NCBI RefSeq assembly: GCF_001542875.1
Contig: NZ_LMAF01000002.1
Location: 1,201,501 to 1,265,500 of the forward strand
Direction: 5' to 3'
Length of the DNA: 64,000 nt
From: Erythrobacter sp. YT30
GTDB taxonomy: Bacteria; Pseudomonadota; Alphaproteobacteria; Sphingomonadales; Sphingomonadaceae
This document shows positions 25,328 through 32,931 of this stretch, in pieces; the first letter of the stretch is position 1; every line of letters starts with the position of its first letter. A program made the translations under genes and the position numbers. The notes below the pieces were generated by a model. It saw nothing but the letters and a program-made list of their open reading frames with translations. It had not been told where the DNA came from and made no database searches.

Positions 25328-27517
25328 ATGAAAACGCTGACCTCGCGACTCGCGCTCACTACCGCATTGACCTTTGTAATTGGCACTGCGCCCGCGTTGG
25401 CACAGTCGACATCGCAAACCTCTGAGGCCGATGGCTCTCAAAACGACAGCGCTGCGGGCGACGATGATGAGGGTGATCCGCATTATCGTGGCGGCAAGGA
25501 TATCATTGTTAGTGCCGAGGGGCTCGAACAGCTGGATTTCCTAGCGGGTAAAGCTGTGGTCAACGCCGCTGACATTCAGCGCAATCTCAACGGACAGATT
25601 GGCGAAGTTCTTGCCAAGCTTCCCGGTGTTTCCGCCAGCAGTTTCGCGCCGGGCGCATCCCGACCGATCTTGCGCGGTTTCGATGGAGAGCGTGTGCGCG
25701 TTCTTATCGATGGCTTGGGAACGGCCGACGTATCGAACACCTCTGCCGATCACGCGGTCTCGATCGACCCACTGACCGCCCAGCGCATCGAAGTGCTGCG
25801 CGGTCCGGCTTCGCTTCTCTATGGCAGCCAGGCCATCGGCGGTGTTGTCAACGTCATCGACAAACGCATCCCATATGCCGTGCCAGATGAGGATTTTCAC
25901 CTCGACGCTCTCGTAGCAGCGGACACGGCTACCGATCTTCTCACGGCAGGGGCATCACTCGATGTGCCCGTTGGCGAAAACTTCGTTGTCCATGTTGATG
26001 GCAGTTGGCGAGACACAGGTAATGTCGAAATTCCTGGGTTCCAACTCAGCGATGAGCTTCGGGCTGACATTCTTGCTGGCGCAGATGAAGAAGAAGCCGA
26101 AGGTGAATTCGAAGAGGCTGAGGAGCTCCGCGAAACGGCAAACCAGCGCGGCTTTCTCCCTAACAGCGGCACCGAAACCTGGACCGTCAATGGCGGCTTC
26201 ACCGCGTTTCTGGGTGAGCACAGCATTGGGGCATCGGTGGGCTACTACGACACCTTTTATGGCCTGATCGGAAGGCCCGGCGCTGAACATGCGCATGGCG
26301 AAGAAGGGGAAGGTGAAGAAGAGGAGGAGGAAGGCGAAGAAATCGTCTCCATTGGTCTCGAGCAATGGCGCGCTGACATGCGTGCGCAGATTGCGCTTGG
26401 CGACGGATTCTTCTCTAAATTGAACGTGCGTGCAGGGTACTCCGATTACACTCACACCGAATTTGAAGGCGAAGAAGTCGGAACGGTGTTTGACACCGAG
26501 AGCTTCGAAGCGCGCGCTGAGCTCATTCAAAGCTCCGGCGGCGTGATTGGTGCGCAGTACACGGCTCGCGATTTCTCTGCGATTGGCGAAGAAGCATTCG
26601 TTCCGCCCAATTTCACCCGTCAGATTGCGCTTTTCACGGCGCAGGAATTTGATCTTAACGGCATCCAGATCGAAGCCGCGGGCCGCTATGAAAACGTCGA
26701 TGTGGAATCGGATGTACTCGGCCTTGAGCGCAATTTTGACCTATTCTCCGGTGCCTTGTCGGCCATTCTGGTAACGGATGGCGGAACGCGCTTCGGTCTA
26801 ACCGGCTCCCGAGCAGAACGCGCCCCTGCCGGTGAAGAACTGTTCGCAAATGGTCCGCATATCGCAACACAGGCCTTCGAATTTGGCGATCCCGATCTCG
26901 ACGTCGAAAGCGCTTGGGGTTTGGAGGCCTTTGTCAACGCTGGTTTTGGCAAGACGCAGCTAAATGTCGCGGTCTTCTATCAGTCCTTTGACGACTTCAT
27001 TTTCCTTTCCCCAACGGGCGAGGAAGAGGACGATCTGCCCGTCTTTGTGTTCCTGCAAGAGGACGCCACGTTCTTCGGATTTGAAGCTGATCTTCTTGTT
27101 CCGATTGTCGATAATGGCGAATTTACTCTCGATGCTGATTTGCGCGCGGAATACGTTTCGGCTGATCTAAACGGCGATCCGGCGACAGGCGGCATTGATG
27201 GCAATGTTCCGCGCATTCCGCCTGTGAGCCTCCTCGGCGCGCTCGATGCGGGGATCGGAGCCTTTGACGTTCGCGGCGAAGTCGAATGGTTTGCAAGCCA
27301 GAATGACGTTGCCGAGTTTGAGGCCGAAACGGATTCGTTCACCCTTGTCAATCTCGCGGTTGCCTGGCGGCCCATCCCTTCAAACCAGTCCGTCACTCTC
27401 ATGCTCAATGCCGATAACCTGTTCGATGTGACGGGGCGGCGGCATTCGAGCTTCACAAAAGATTTCGTAACGCTGCCCGGAAGGAACTTTCGCGCAAGTG
27501 TGCGTGTAAGTTTCTAA
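25328..27517 (+). CDS. TonB-dependent outer-membrane receptor, ZnuD-like (zinc uptake candidate)
   Basis: 729 residues. A signal peptide ends at ALAQ (about 25). The plug domain holds GEVLAKLPGVSASSFAPGASRPILRGFDG and VLRGPASLLYGSQAIGGVVNV, followed by a 22-strand barrel ending in SVRVSF with terminal Phe. Two acidic extracellular inserts stand out: about residues 254-266 (ADEEEAEGEFEEAEE region) and 318-336 (HAHGEEGEGEEEEEEGEE). His/Glu-rich loops like these occur in ZnuD-type zinc receptors. A Zur-like box lies at the promoter. A strong terminator follows, so it is monocistronic. Zinc as substrate is inference. Confidence 0.85.
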   Translation: MKTLTSRLALTTALTFVIGTAPALAQSTSQTSEADGSQNDSAAGDDDEGDPHYRGGKDIIVSAEGLEQLDFLAGKAVVNAADIQRNLNGQIGEVLAKLPGVSASSFAPGASRPILRGFDGERVRVLIDGLGTADVSNTSADHAVSIDPLTAQRIEVLRGPASLLYGSQAIGGVVNVIDKRIPYAVPDEDFHLDALVAADTATDLLTAGASLDVPVGENFVVHVDGSWRDTGNVEIPGFQLSDELRADILAGADEEEAEGEFEEAEELRETANQRGFLPNSGTETWTVNGGFTAFLGEHSIGASVGYYDTFYGLIGRPGAEHAHGEEGEGEEEEEEGEEIVSIGLEQWRADMRAQIALGDGFFSKLNVRAGYSDYTHTEFEGEEVGTVFDTESFEARAELIQSSGGVIGAQYTARDFSAIGEEAFVPPNFTRQIALFTAQEFDLNGIQIEAAGRYENVDVESDVLGLERNFDLFSGALSAILVTDGGTRFGLTGSRAERAPAGEELFANGPHIATQAFEFGDPDLDVESAWGLEAFVNAGFGKTQLNVAVFYQSFDDFIFLSPTGEEEDDLPVFVFLQEDATFFGFEADLLVPIVDNGEFTLDADLRAEYVSADLNGDPATGGIDGNVPRIPPVSLLGALDAGIGAFDVRGEVEWFASQNDVAEFEAETDSFTLVNLAVAWRPIPSNQSVTLMLNADNLFDVTGRRHSSFTKDFVTLPGRNFRASVRVSF

Positions 27518-27556
27518 AACACGTTACGATCACCGTTCCCTAGCGACCCGGGAACT

Positions 27557-27594
27557 GGGCGGCCATTCGTTCGCGGATGGTCGCCCTCTTTTTT
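27557..27594 (+). terminator. intrinsic terminator after the TonB receptor
   Basis: GGGCGGCCAT pairs with ATGGTCGCCC (one G-U pair) around a 10-base loop, followed by CTTTTTT. It lies 40 bases past the receptor stop codon. Confidence 0.9.
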
Positions 27595-27868
27595 ACAGGT
27601 AAGCGCCGCCTCTGAAGATCAAGAGTGTCTCGGCAGACAGGCAATAGCCGAACAAGGTGATCGCGATGCAGACCGATTTGGGGTTAGTGAGCCTCACGCC
27701 TTCTCCAGGTCTTAGCTTCGGGAAGATGTGGCGAAGCACCAACACCGTGTCCCGCGCGTGACTAACAAGCCACGCAGCGCTTAGCAGGCTGCCGCATGTG
27801 AACAGGAATACCAAGAATTGCAGCTGGGCGATGGTCACGGGACGGCTCCTTTTTCTATCCCATCCCAT
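27593..27868 (-). CDS. small two-helix membrane protein, tentative
   Basis: 91 residues from ATG 27868; a GTG at about 27840 would give a slightly shorter product. Two hydrophobic stretches (about residues 15-35 and 70-88) flank a basic loop, ARDTVLVLRHIFPKLRPGEG. No family recognised. Its stop touches the T-tract of the convergent receptor terminator. Coding status rests on length and hydrophobic pattern only. Confidence 0.4.
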   Translation of the reverse strand: MGWDRKRSRPVTIAQLQFLVFLFTCGSLLSAAWLVSHARDTVLVLRHIFPKLRPGEGVRLTNPKSVCIAITLFGYCLSAETLLIFRGGAYL

Positions 27869-27924
27869 GATTTCAAACTGCCCAGCTGCGCAACTGTTCC
27901 CTCTACCCAAGCTTGAACTTGATA

Positions 27925-29112
27925 CTAGTTTTCCAAAGCAAAGGTCAGTTCGGCGTGTTCCTGTAGCCGATCGACCAAAGCTTCTCCCAGGAATGATCCT
28001 GGTGTTCCGACACCGCCTTCTGCATCGCTCGCCAGCAAGGCCATGCCCGTTTCGGCAATCATTCGGCTGGTCGAGCCATAGCCTGGATCGTACTTGCCTT
28101 TGACGCCGTAATGCAGCTTCTCGCCATCTGGGCCGTCCGCCACAAACAGCACATCATAAAAGCCATTTTCACGCTCTGCTTTCGATGGGCCTTCACCGGG
28201 TTTCGGCGGTCTTGCGCCAAACGGATTCTTCATCATTTCCGCCGCTGCTTCGGCCATTTTCTTGCCCGCATCGCCGGGGCTCGTGAGCATCATCTCATCG
28301 TACTTGAAATCCTCACCGTAAGGATGGCCGAGCAGGAAGTTCGTGCGGTGTACGTTCTTGGTGTTGATCGGCGCCATGACGAACGGCGCGGCCCATTTGT
28401 CGAGATCGCTCTCATATTGCGGCACCATGCCCGTCGGCTGGCTTGGTCCGCTAAAGCCGGGCGTCAGCGCGAACGGGCTTGCCAGTGTCTTGAAGATCGA
28501 AGGGTTCTTTGCTGCCGCTTTCATAGTCGCGGTAAGGCTCGCGGCGGTCCCGCCAGAAAATGTCCCAGCCATCGCGCGCACACGTCCCCGGATCCGTTTC
28601 GAAGGCTCGCCAAAGCGTTCTTTTGCAGCCTTCTGCGTCATCATCACGCCGAGATCGAAGGGAATGGAATCGAACCCGCTTGAGAAACAGATTCGCGCGC
28701 CTGATGCCTTTGCCGCTTCGTGGTGCTCGGCAATCTTGTCCGCCATCCAGGCGGGTTCCCCGCACAGATCGGCATAGTCGGTGCCAGTGGTGACGCAGGC
28801 CTGCACCAGTTTATCGCCGTAAAGCTGATATGGCCCAACCGTCGTCAACACTACACGCGTGCGCTCACACATCGCTTCAAGGTCGGCGAGATCATCGGCA
28901 TTCGCCACAACCAGCGGCGTATCGGCAGGAGCGCCGATTTCATCGCGCACCGCCTCAAGCTTGTCCTGAGACCGCCCCGCCATCGCCCACTTCGGCGCAT
29001 TATCCGATGAACCATAGTGCTCGCTCAGATATTCAGCGACGAGGCGCCCGGTGTATCCAGTCGCGCCAAAAACGATGATGTCAAACTCGCGATTTTCCTT
29101 GGTCTTGGCCAT
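27925..29112 (-). CDS. saccharopine-dehydrogenase-like oxidoreductase (trans-acting enoyl reductase family)
   Basis: 395 residues. The Rossmann start DIIVFGATGYTGRLVAEYL (about 11-29) is followed by WAMAGRSQDKLEAV and VVLTTVGPYQLYGDKLVQAC, then YADLCGEPAWM. These are typical of the saccharopine dehydrogenase superfamily branch that includes mycobacterial trans-acting enoyl reductases. The C-terminal part (KLHYGVKGKYDPGYGSTSRM) also fits. True lysine-pathway enzymes differ, so the substrate is probably an acyl or lipid chain; this is inference. Confidence 0.85.
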   Translation of the reverse strand: MAKTKENREFDIIVFGATGYTGRLVAEYLSEHYGSSDNAPKWAMAGRSQDKLEAVRDEIGAPADTPLVVANADDLADLEAMCERTRVVLTTVGPYQLYGDKLVQACVTTGTDYADLCGEPAWMADKIAEHHEAAKASGARICFSSGFDSIPFDLGVMMTQKAAKERFGEPSKRIRGRVRAMAGTFSGGTAASLTATMKAAAKNPSIFKTLASPFALTPGFSGPSQPTGMVPQYESDLDKWAAPFVMAPINTKNVHRTNFLLGHPYGEDFKYDEMMLTSPGDAGKKMAEAAAEMMKNPFGARPPKPGEGPSKAERENGFYDVLFVADGPDGEKLHYGVKGKYDPGYGSTSRMIAETGMALLASDAEGGVGTPGSFLGEALVDRLQEHAELTFALEN

Positions 29113-29452
29113 TCAGTCTCTCCTTTGCCGCCCGCAATGGGCCGCTGCGCTCACAGAGTCAAAGTGCTTACGAGCTTGATCGGTGCCATGCGCCCTATGC
29201 GTGACATACTTTACGTATCTCCAGCTCGGGGCTTCGATAAATACCGCACGAAAAACTCTTGAAAAGCTTCCAGCAACACAAGCGATCACATTTTTCGATT
29301 TGGCAAAACGAATGCCCTAGCGGGAGACAAATAGCGCGATTCCAATCGGCATTTGCGAGTCCGACTTTTGCTGGGTGCAAAACGATTGAGCGCATGCGTT
29401 TTGGTGGGATTCTTGGTGTCGCTCTATGTGCGTGAGTCTGTCTTGTGCCCAG
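29113..29452. other. intergenic stretch without a recognisable gene
   Basis: About 340 bases between the start of the saccharopine-dehydrogenase-like gene and the end of the BLUF gene, both on the minus strand. It must hold the promoter of the former, but I see no convincing sigma-70 boxes, strong hairpin with T-tract, or repeat. Short frames here lack ribosome binding sites. Confidence 0.5.
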
Positions 29453-30505
29453 CTACTTCCGCCTGGGTTCTTGGCGTTTCTGCCGGATCAGTTCGGCTAT
29501 TTGAATGCTCGATCCGGCAGCAGTTTTGCGCGCGACATCTGCGCCCACATTTTCTGCTGTTGCCGCTGCATCGGCAAACAGACGTCCTCCAACGGATACC
29601 ACCGCCAGGTTATCGGGTGCTGCAAAGCGGCTGCGTTCTACCGTTTGGCGCAGATGCTCAAGTTGCTTTTTTCGGGAAAGTGCATCCGACATGCCGATAT
29701 CGACAGCGTCTGGTTGCTGCGCTGACAACTGGTTTGCAAGAGCCTGATTGCTGTCAGGGAAAGTCATATCCACCTGCCAGCCTGCGTCTGTAAAGAGATC
29801 CGCCAATAGCGAAGTCCCCAAGGCATGCGGTTCCCCAGGAGCGGTGGCCAACAGAATTCTGTAACGGCTTTTCTGCCCTGAACGCTTATGGCGGACAGCG
29901 TGGCCCGCGAGTTGCAGCATGCTGAGCCCGATTGTTACATCAAGCTCGGAACAATCATCGGATAACCAGGCATCGCCCAATGCGCGTGCGGTAGGTTCAA
30001 TCAACTGCGCGATGATTGCATCGCCATCCCAACCACTTTGTGAGAGCGATGCGATCAAAGCGTTGATCGCAATGTCGTCACCATTGAGAACGAGCTCCAT
30101 CAATTTTGGTACTTGCGACGTGAGAGCATGCTCCGCTCTCGCGCGCCTTATTGATGGATCAGTTTCAGAATCGCCATGATAGCTTAGTAAGTCCCAGGCG
30201 CCAAAGAGCCTTGCCGGGATCAAGTGCTCGCTTAAAACCTCAATGTCGGTATGCCGTTCATCGGACCGGATCGAAGACCATACTTGCTGCAGCTTTGCTG
30301 GTGGCCCTTCGAGAGTCTGAAAGTAGCGGCCGTTTTCGTAAAGCAGCATTCCCGTGACACCGAGCGTGTGATTGCGTGCCTGCGCCTTGAGGGAAAGCTC
30401 GCGCAAATCAGCTGCAGTTGGCCTTACGGTTGCCCTACTCTGATATGTCAGGCTGCTCGTCCAATCGGTTGGGCCGACATTTGAATTTTCGATCTGCTTT
30501 GGCAC
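29453..30505 (-). CDS. BLUF photoreceptor fused to a cobalamin/heme-binding (SCHIC-type) domain, AppA-like
   Basis: 350 residues from GTG 30505, chosen for GGGAGG five bases upstream. An ATG 90 bases earlier is in frame but lacks an RBS. The BLUF domain spans about 17-110: Tyr21, Asn45, Gln63 and Trp104, the same numbers as the flavin-switch residues of Rhodobacter AppA; Met106 is Leu. Region 130-205 resembles the helical cap of B12-binding domains. Region 215-345 resembles the Rossmann part, with GEPHALG (His227) in the place of the DxHxxG ligand motif. AppA's Cys-rich tail is absent. It is likely a blue-light/redox antirepressor of a PpsR-like protein; the partner is outside the window. Confidence 0.85.
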   Translation of the reverse strand: MPKQIENSNVGPTDWTSSLTYQSRATVRPTAADLRELSLKAQARNHTLGVTGMLLYENGRYFQTLEGPPAKLQQVWSSIRSDERHTDIEVLSEHLIPARLFGAWDLLSYHGDSETDPSIRRARAEHALTSQVPKLMELVLNGDDIAINALIASLSQSGWDGDAIIAQLIEPTARALGDAWLSDDCSELDVTIGLSMLQLAGHAVRHKRSGQKSRYRILLATAPGEPHALGTSLLADLFTDAGWQVDMTFPDSNQALANQLSAQQPDAVDIGMSDALSRKKQLEHLRQTVERSRFAAPDNLAVVSVGGRLFADAAATAENVGADVARKTAAGSSIQIAELIRQKRQEPRRK

Positions 30506-30764
30506 ACAAGCCTCCCAGCAAGTTGTGGGATGCTTCAAACAGGAAGCAGATTCTGAACGCGATGGCACGAATGAGGCGCATATACGTACCATCATCTTTA
30601 GGCCTCAAGGCCCAGCAGTGTTCAAGAATTGATCGAAGTCGACTCGACGACCGTTCCACACCTTTCCAAAAAATCCCGCGCAGAAAGCTACGTCAGCCTC
30701 AATAGGTGTCAACCGGCAATGATGGCTTACGCCATCACCGAATTGCAGGTCTCATAGAAGCCCG

Positions 30765-31319
30765 TTAAAGCCGCGGCAGGGTGACGCCCTTTTGGCCCAT
30801 ATATTTGCCCGCCCTATCGGCATAGGTAACTTCGGGCCGTTCGTTGCCTTTCAGGAACAGGAACTGGCAAGCGCCTTCGTTGGCGTAGATTTTGGCGGGC
30901 AAGGGCGTCGTGTTGGAAAATTCCAAAGTCACGTGGCCCTCCCAACCCGGTTCAAGAGGCGTGACATTTACGATGATCCCACAGCGCGCATAAGTGCTCT
31001 TTCCAAGGCAGATCACCAGCACATCATCGGGGATACGGAAGTACTCGACGGTTCGGGCGAGCGCAAAGGAGTTGGGCGGGATCACGCACACATCCTGTTC
31101 CCGATCGACAAAGCTGTTCGAAGCGAAGTCTTTGGGGTCCACCACGGCGCTGTCGACATTGGTGAAGATCTTGAATTCCGGCGCCACGCGCGCGTCATAG
31201 CCGAATGATGACACGCCATAGGAGATGACGCCTTCGCGACGCTGAGCCTCAACGAACGGCTCAATCATGCCGTGGTTCTGAGCCTGTTCGCGAATCCATT
31301 TGTCAGAAAGAATTGTCAT
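30765..31319 (-). CDS. dcd: dCTP deaminase
   Basis: 184 residues. Converts dCTP to dUTP, feeding thymidylate synthesis. SSFGYDARV (about 37-45), the [23 protein letters not shown] block (about 110-132, including the catalytic Arg and Glu region) and the C-terminal [14 protein letters not shown] are diagnostic. Full length. Functionally it fits with the nrd genes earlier in the window, although it lies 20 kb away. Confidence 0.97.
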   Translation of the reverse strand: MTILSDKWIREQAQNHGMIEPFVEAQRREGVISYGVSSFGYDARVAPEFKIFTNVDSAVVDPKDFASNSFVDREQDVCVIPPNSFALARTVEYFRIPDDVLVICLGKSTYARCGIIVNVTPLEPGWEGHVTLEFSNTTPLPAKIYANEGACQFLFLKGNERPEVTYADRAGKYMGQKGVTLPRL

Positions 31320-31491
31320 GGCGGTTTGATTCCGGAACTACGCGCGCGGGGCAAGAAGCAGGGGCAGGTTTTTCTGCACAGTCTTGCTGTACAGGTGTAA
31401 AGGGCACCATCAGCTTGACGCGATTGCTCCGGTTTTCCTTGATACCGTCAAGTCAAACATGATAATGCGTCGCAAATGAAAGAGGGATCTT

Positions 31492-32331
31492 ATGACCACC
31501 ACCATTTGCGTCGCCACTGACTTTAGTGCCCGGGCTGATCGGGCAATTGATCGTGCTCTTTTGATCGGAGAGCAGACTGGCGCGAAAGTCCGCGTTGTCC
31601 ATGCGCTTGATTACATTGAAGCGGATAATGCTGATTGGGCAAAACTCGATCGCAAGATGCGCGAATGCATTGGTGATGCGACATGTGAGACCGAATTTGC
31701 CTATCCCGAAGGGGCTTTGGCGCATGCCATCTCCAAAGATTGCAAAGACCAATGCGCAGACATGCTGCTCGTCGGCCCGGCTCGGTACAACTCGATCGGT
31801 GACTACTTTCTCGGAACGGCGGTTGATTATGTCCTGCGGAAGATCGAGAGCCCGGTTATCGTCGTCAAACAGCGCGCGCGATCGCCCTATCGGCACTTGA
31901 TCGCCGGCACCGATTTCTCGGCAAACTCGCGCTATGCGATCCTTGAGGCTGCCAAGCGTTTTCCAAATGCCCAACTGCACGTAGCGCATGGGTGGCGAGT
32001 GCCGTTCCAAGGCTTTCAGCGCGACACCTACGTGCGCGAAGAAATCGAAGAAGATGCGCGATCGGCGATGGAAGCGTTCATGGCGGATCTTGCCAAGGCT
32101 AACCCCGCACTTGCCAACGCGACATCAAACGTAGCCAAAGGCAACGCGTATGAAGTCATGGCGCGTGAATTCGATGCGTACTGCGATATCGGCGGTGAAG
32201 GCTTGGTTGTCGTGGGGAGCCACGGCGAAAGCGGGTTCCGTCAGGCCGCCCTTGGCAGCCAGACCAGCGACATGCTGCGGTATTTGCAGAACGATGTGAT
32301 GGTGGTGAATACCAAAGCCGCTGAAAGCTAA
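31492..32331 (+). CDS. tandem universal stress protein
   Basis: 279 residues comprising two UspA domains. The first begins TICVATDFSARADRAI and contains ADMLLVGPARYNSIGDYFLGTAVDYVLRKIESPVIVVK. The second begins HLIAGTDFSANSRYAI and ends GLVVVGSHGESGFRQAALGSQTSDMLRYLQNDVMVV. The second domain has a near-canonical ATP-binding G-x2-G-x9-G-S/T pattern; the first is degenerate. Cytoplasmic stress or energy sensing is the family role. Confidence 0.9.
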   Translation: MTTTICVATDFSARADRAIDRALLIGEQTGAKVRVVHALDYIEADNADWAKLDRKMRECIGDATCETEFAYPEGALAHAISKDCKDQCADMLLVGPARYNSIGDYFLGTAVDYVLRKIESPVIVVKQRARSPYRHLIAGTDFSANSRYAILEAAKRFPNAQLHVAHGWRVPFQGFQRDTYVREEIEEDARSAMEAFMADLAKANPALANATSNVAKGNAYEVMAREFDAYCDIGGEGLVVVGSHGESGFRQAALGSQTSDMLRYLQNDVMVVNTKAAES

Positions 32332-32350
32332 TCAGCCAAAGCCAGCTTCC

Positions 32351-32893
32351 CTATTTGATGGTTTTCGCACCAAGCTTAGGGTTCAACGATGTGATATGGT
32401 TGAGCCACTTCTTGGGCCTGCGAAGCATCTTGTCAGGGTATTCGATTTTCAGCCCGACGATCTCAGCCATGCGCCCGACGAAGTGAATGCAATTGCGCTT
32501 ATCAAGATCGTAAAACTTACCCGGCGCATTCTTCCATTTATTCATCTCAGCAACAATCTGGCGGTATTGAGCATCTGTCAGAGTGAGTGAGAAATGGCGG
32601 TTGGTTTTTTTAAGGTATTTCGGCTTTTCAATGCTGATGTCGTGGTAAACTGGCCCATTCAGGATTGCTGGCGACACTTTTTTAGCCGTGAAGCCGTAAT
32701 TCTCACTGATTGTCTCGCCCGTGCTTTCAAGCGTTCCTTCGAGCACGATAAAGGCATGAGGATAGCGACCAAAAAGCACCGATCCATTGAAGCTGTGGAA
32801 GTGGATTTTAACAGCAGCAAAGGCAGTCCCGCTCCAGCAAAGCGCGAAAAGTGTGGCAAGAAGGGTGGTGATACTATTGAGGCGACGGATCAT
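32351..32893 (-). CDS. exported protein with permuted papain-like (NlpC/LRAT type) motif
   Basis: 180 residues from ATG 32893. The signal peptide ends at GTAFA. GRYPHAFIVLEG (His about 46) near the start of the mature part and KRNCIHFVGRMAEIVG (Cys about 139) towards the end give a His-then-Cys order. That is the arrangement of circularly permuted NlpC/P60 relatives (LRAT, YaeF). Such proteins cleave or transfer acyl/peptide groups at the cell envelope. Family assignment is by motif reading only, so the activity is inference. Confidence 0.55.
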   Translation of the reverse strand: MIRRLNSITTLLATLFALCWSGTAFAAVKIHFHSFNGSVLFGRYPHAFIVLEGTLESTGETISENYGFTAKKVSPAILNGPVYHDISIEKPKYLKKTNRHFSLTLTDAQYRQIVAEMNKWKNAPGKFYDLDKRNCIHFVGRMAEIVGLKIEYPDKMLRRPKKWLNHITSLNPKLGAKTIK

Positions 32894-32931
32894 GCTGCAA
32901 GGTCTATCGCGAGCGTTTTGCCTCGCCAAGC

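Noticed and set aside
29453..30505. A photosynthesis gene cluster around the BLUF protein
   Set aside because: No bch, crt, puf or ppsR-like gene is present within the window; the neighbours are dcd and a saccharopine-dehydrogenase-like gene.
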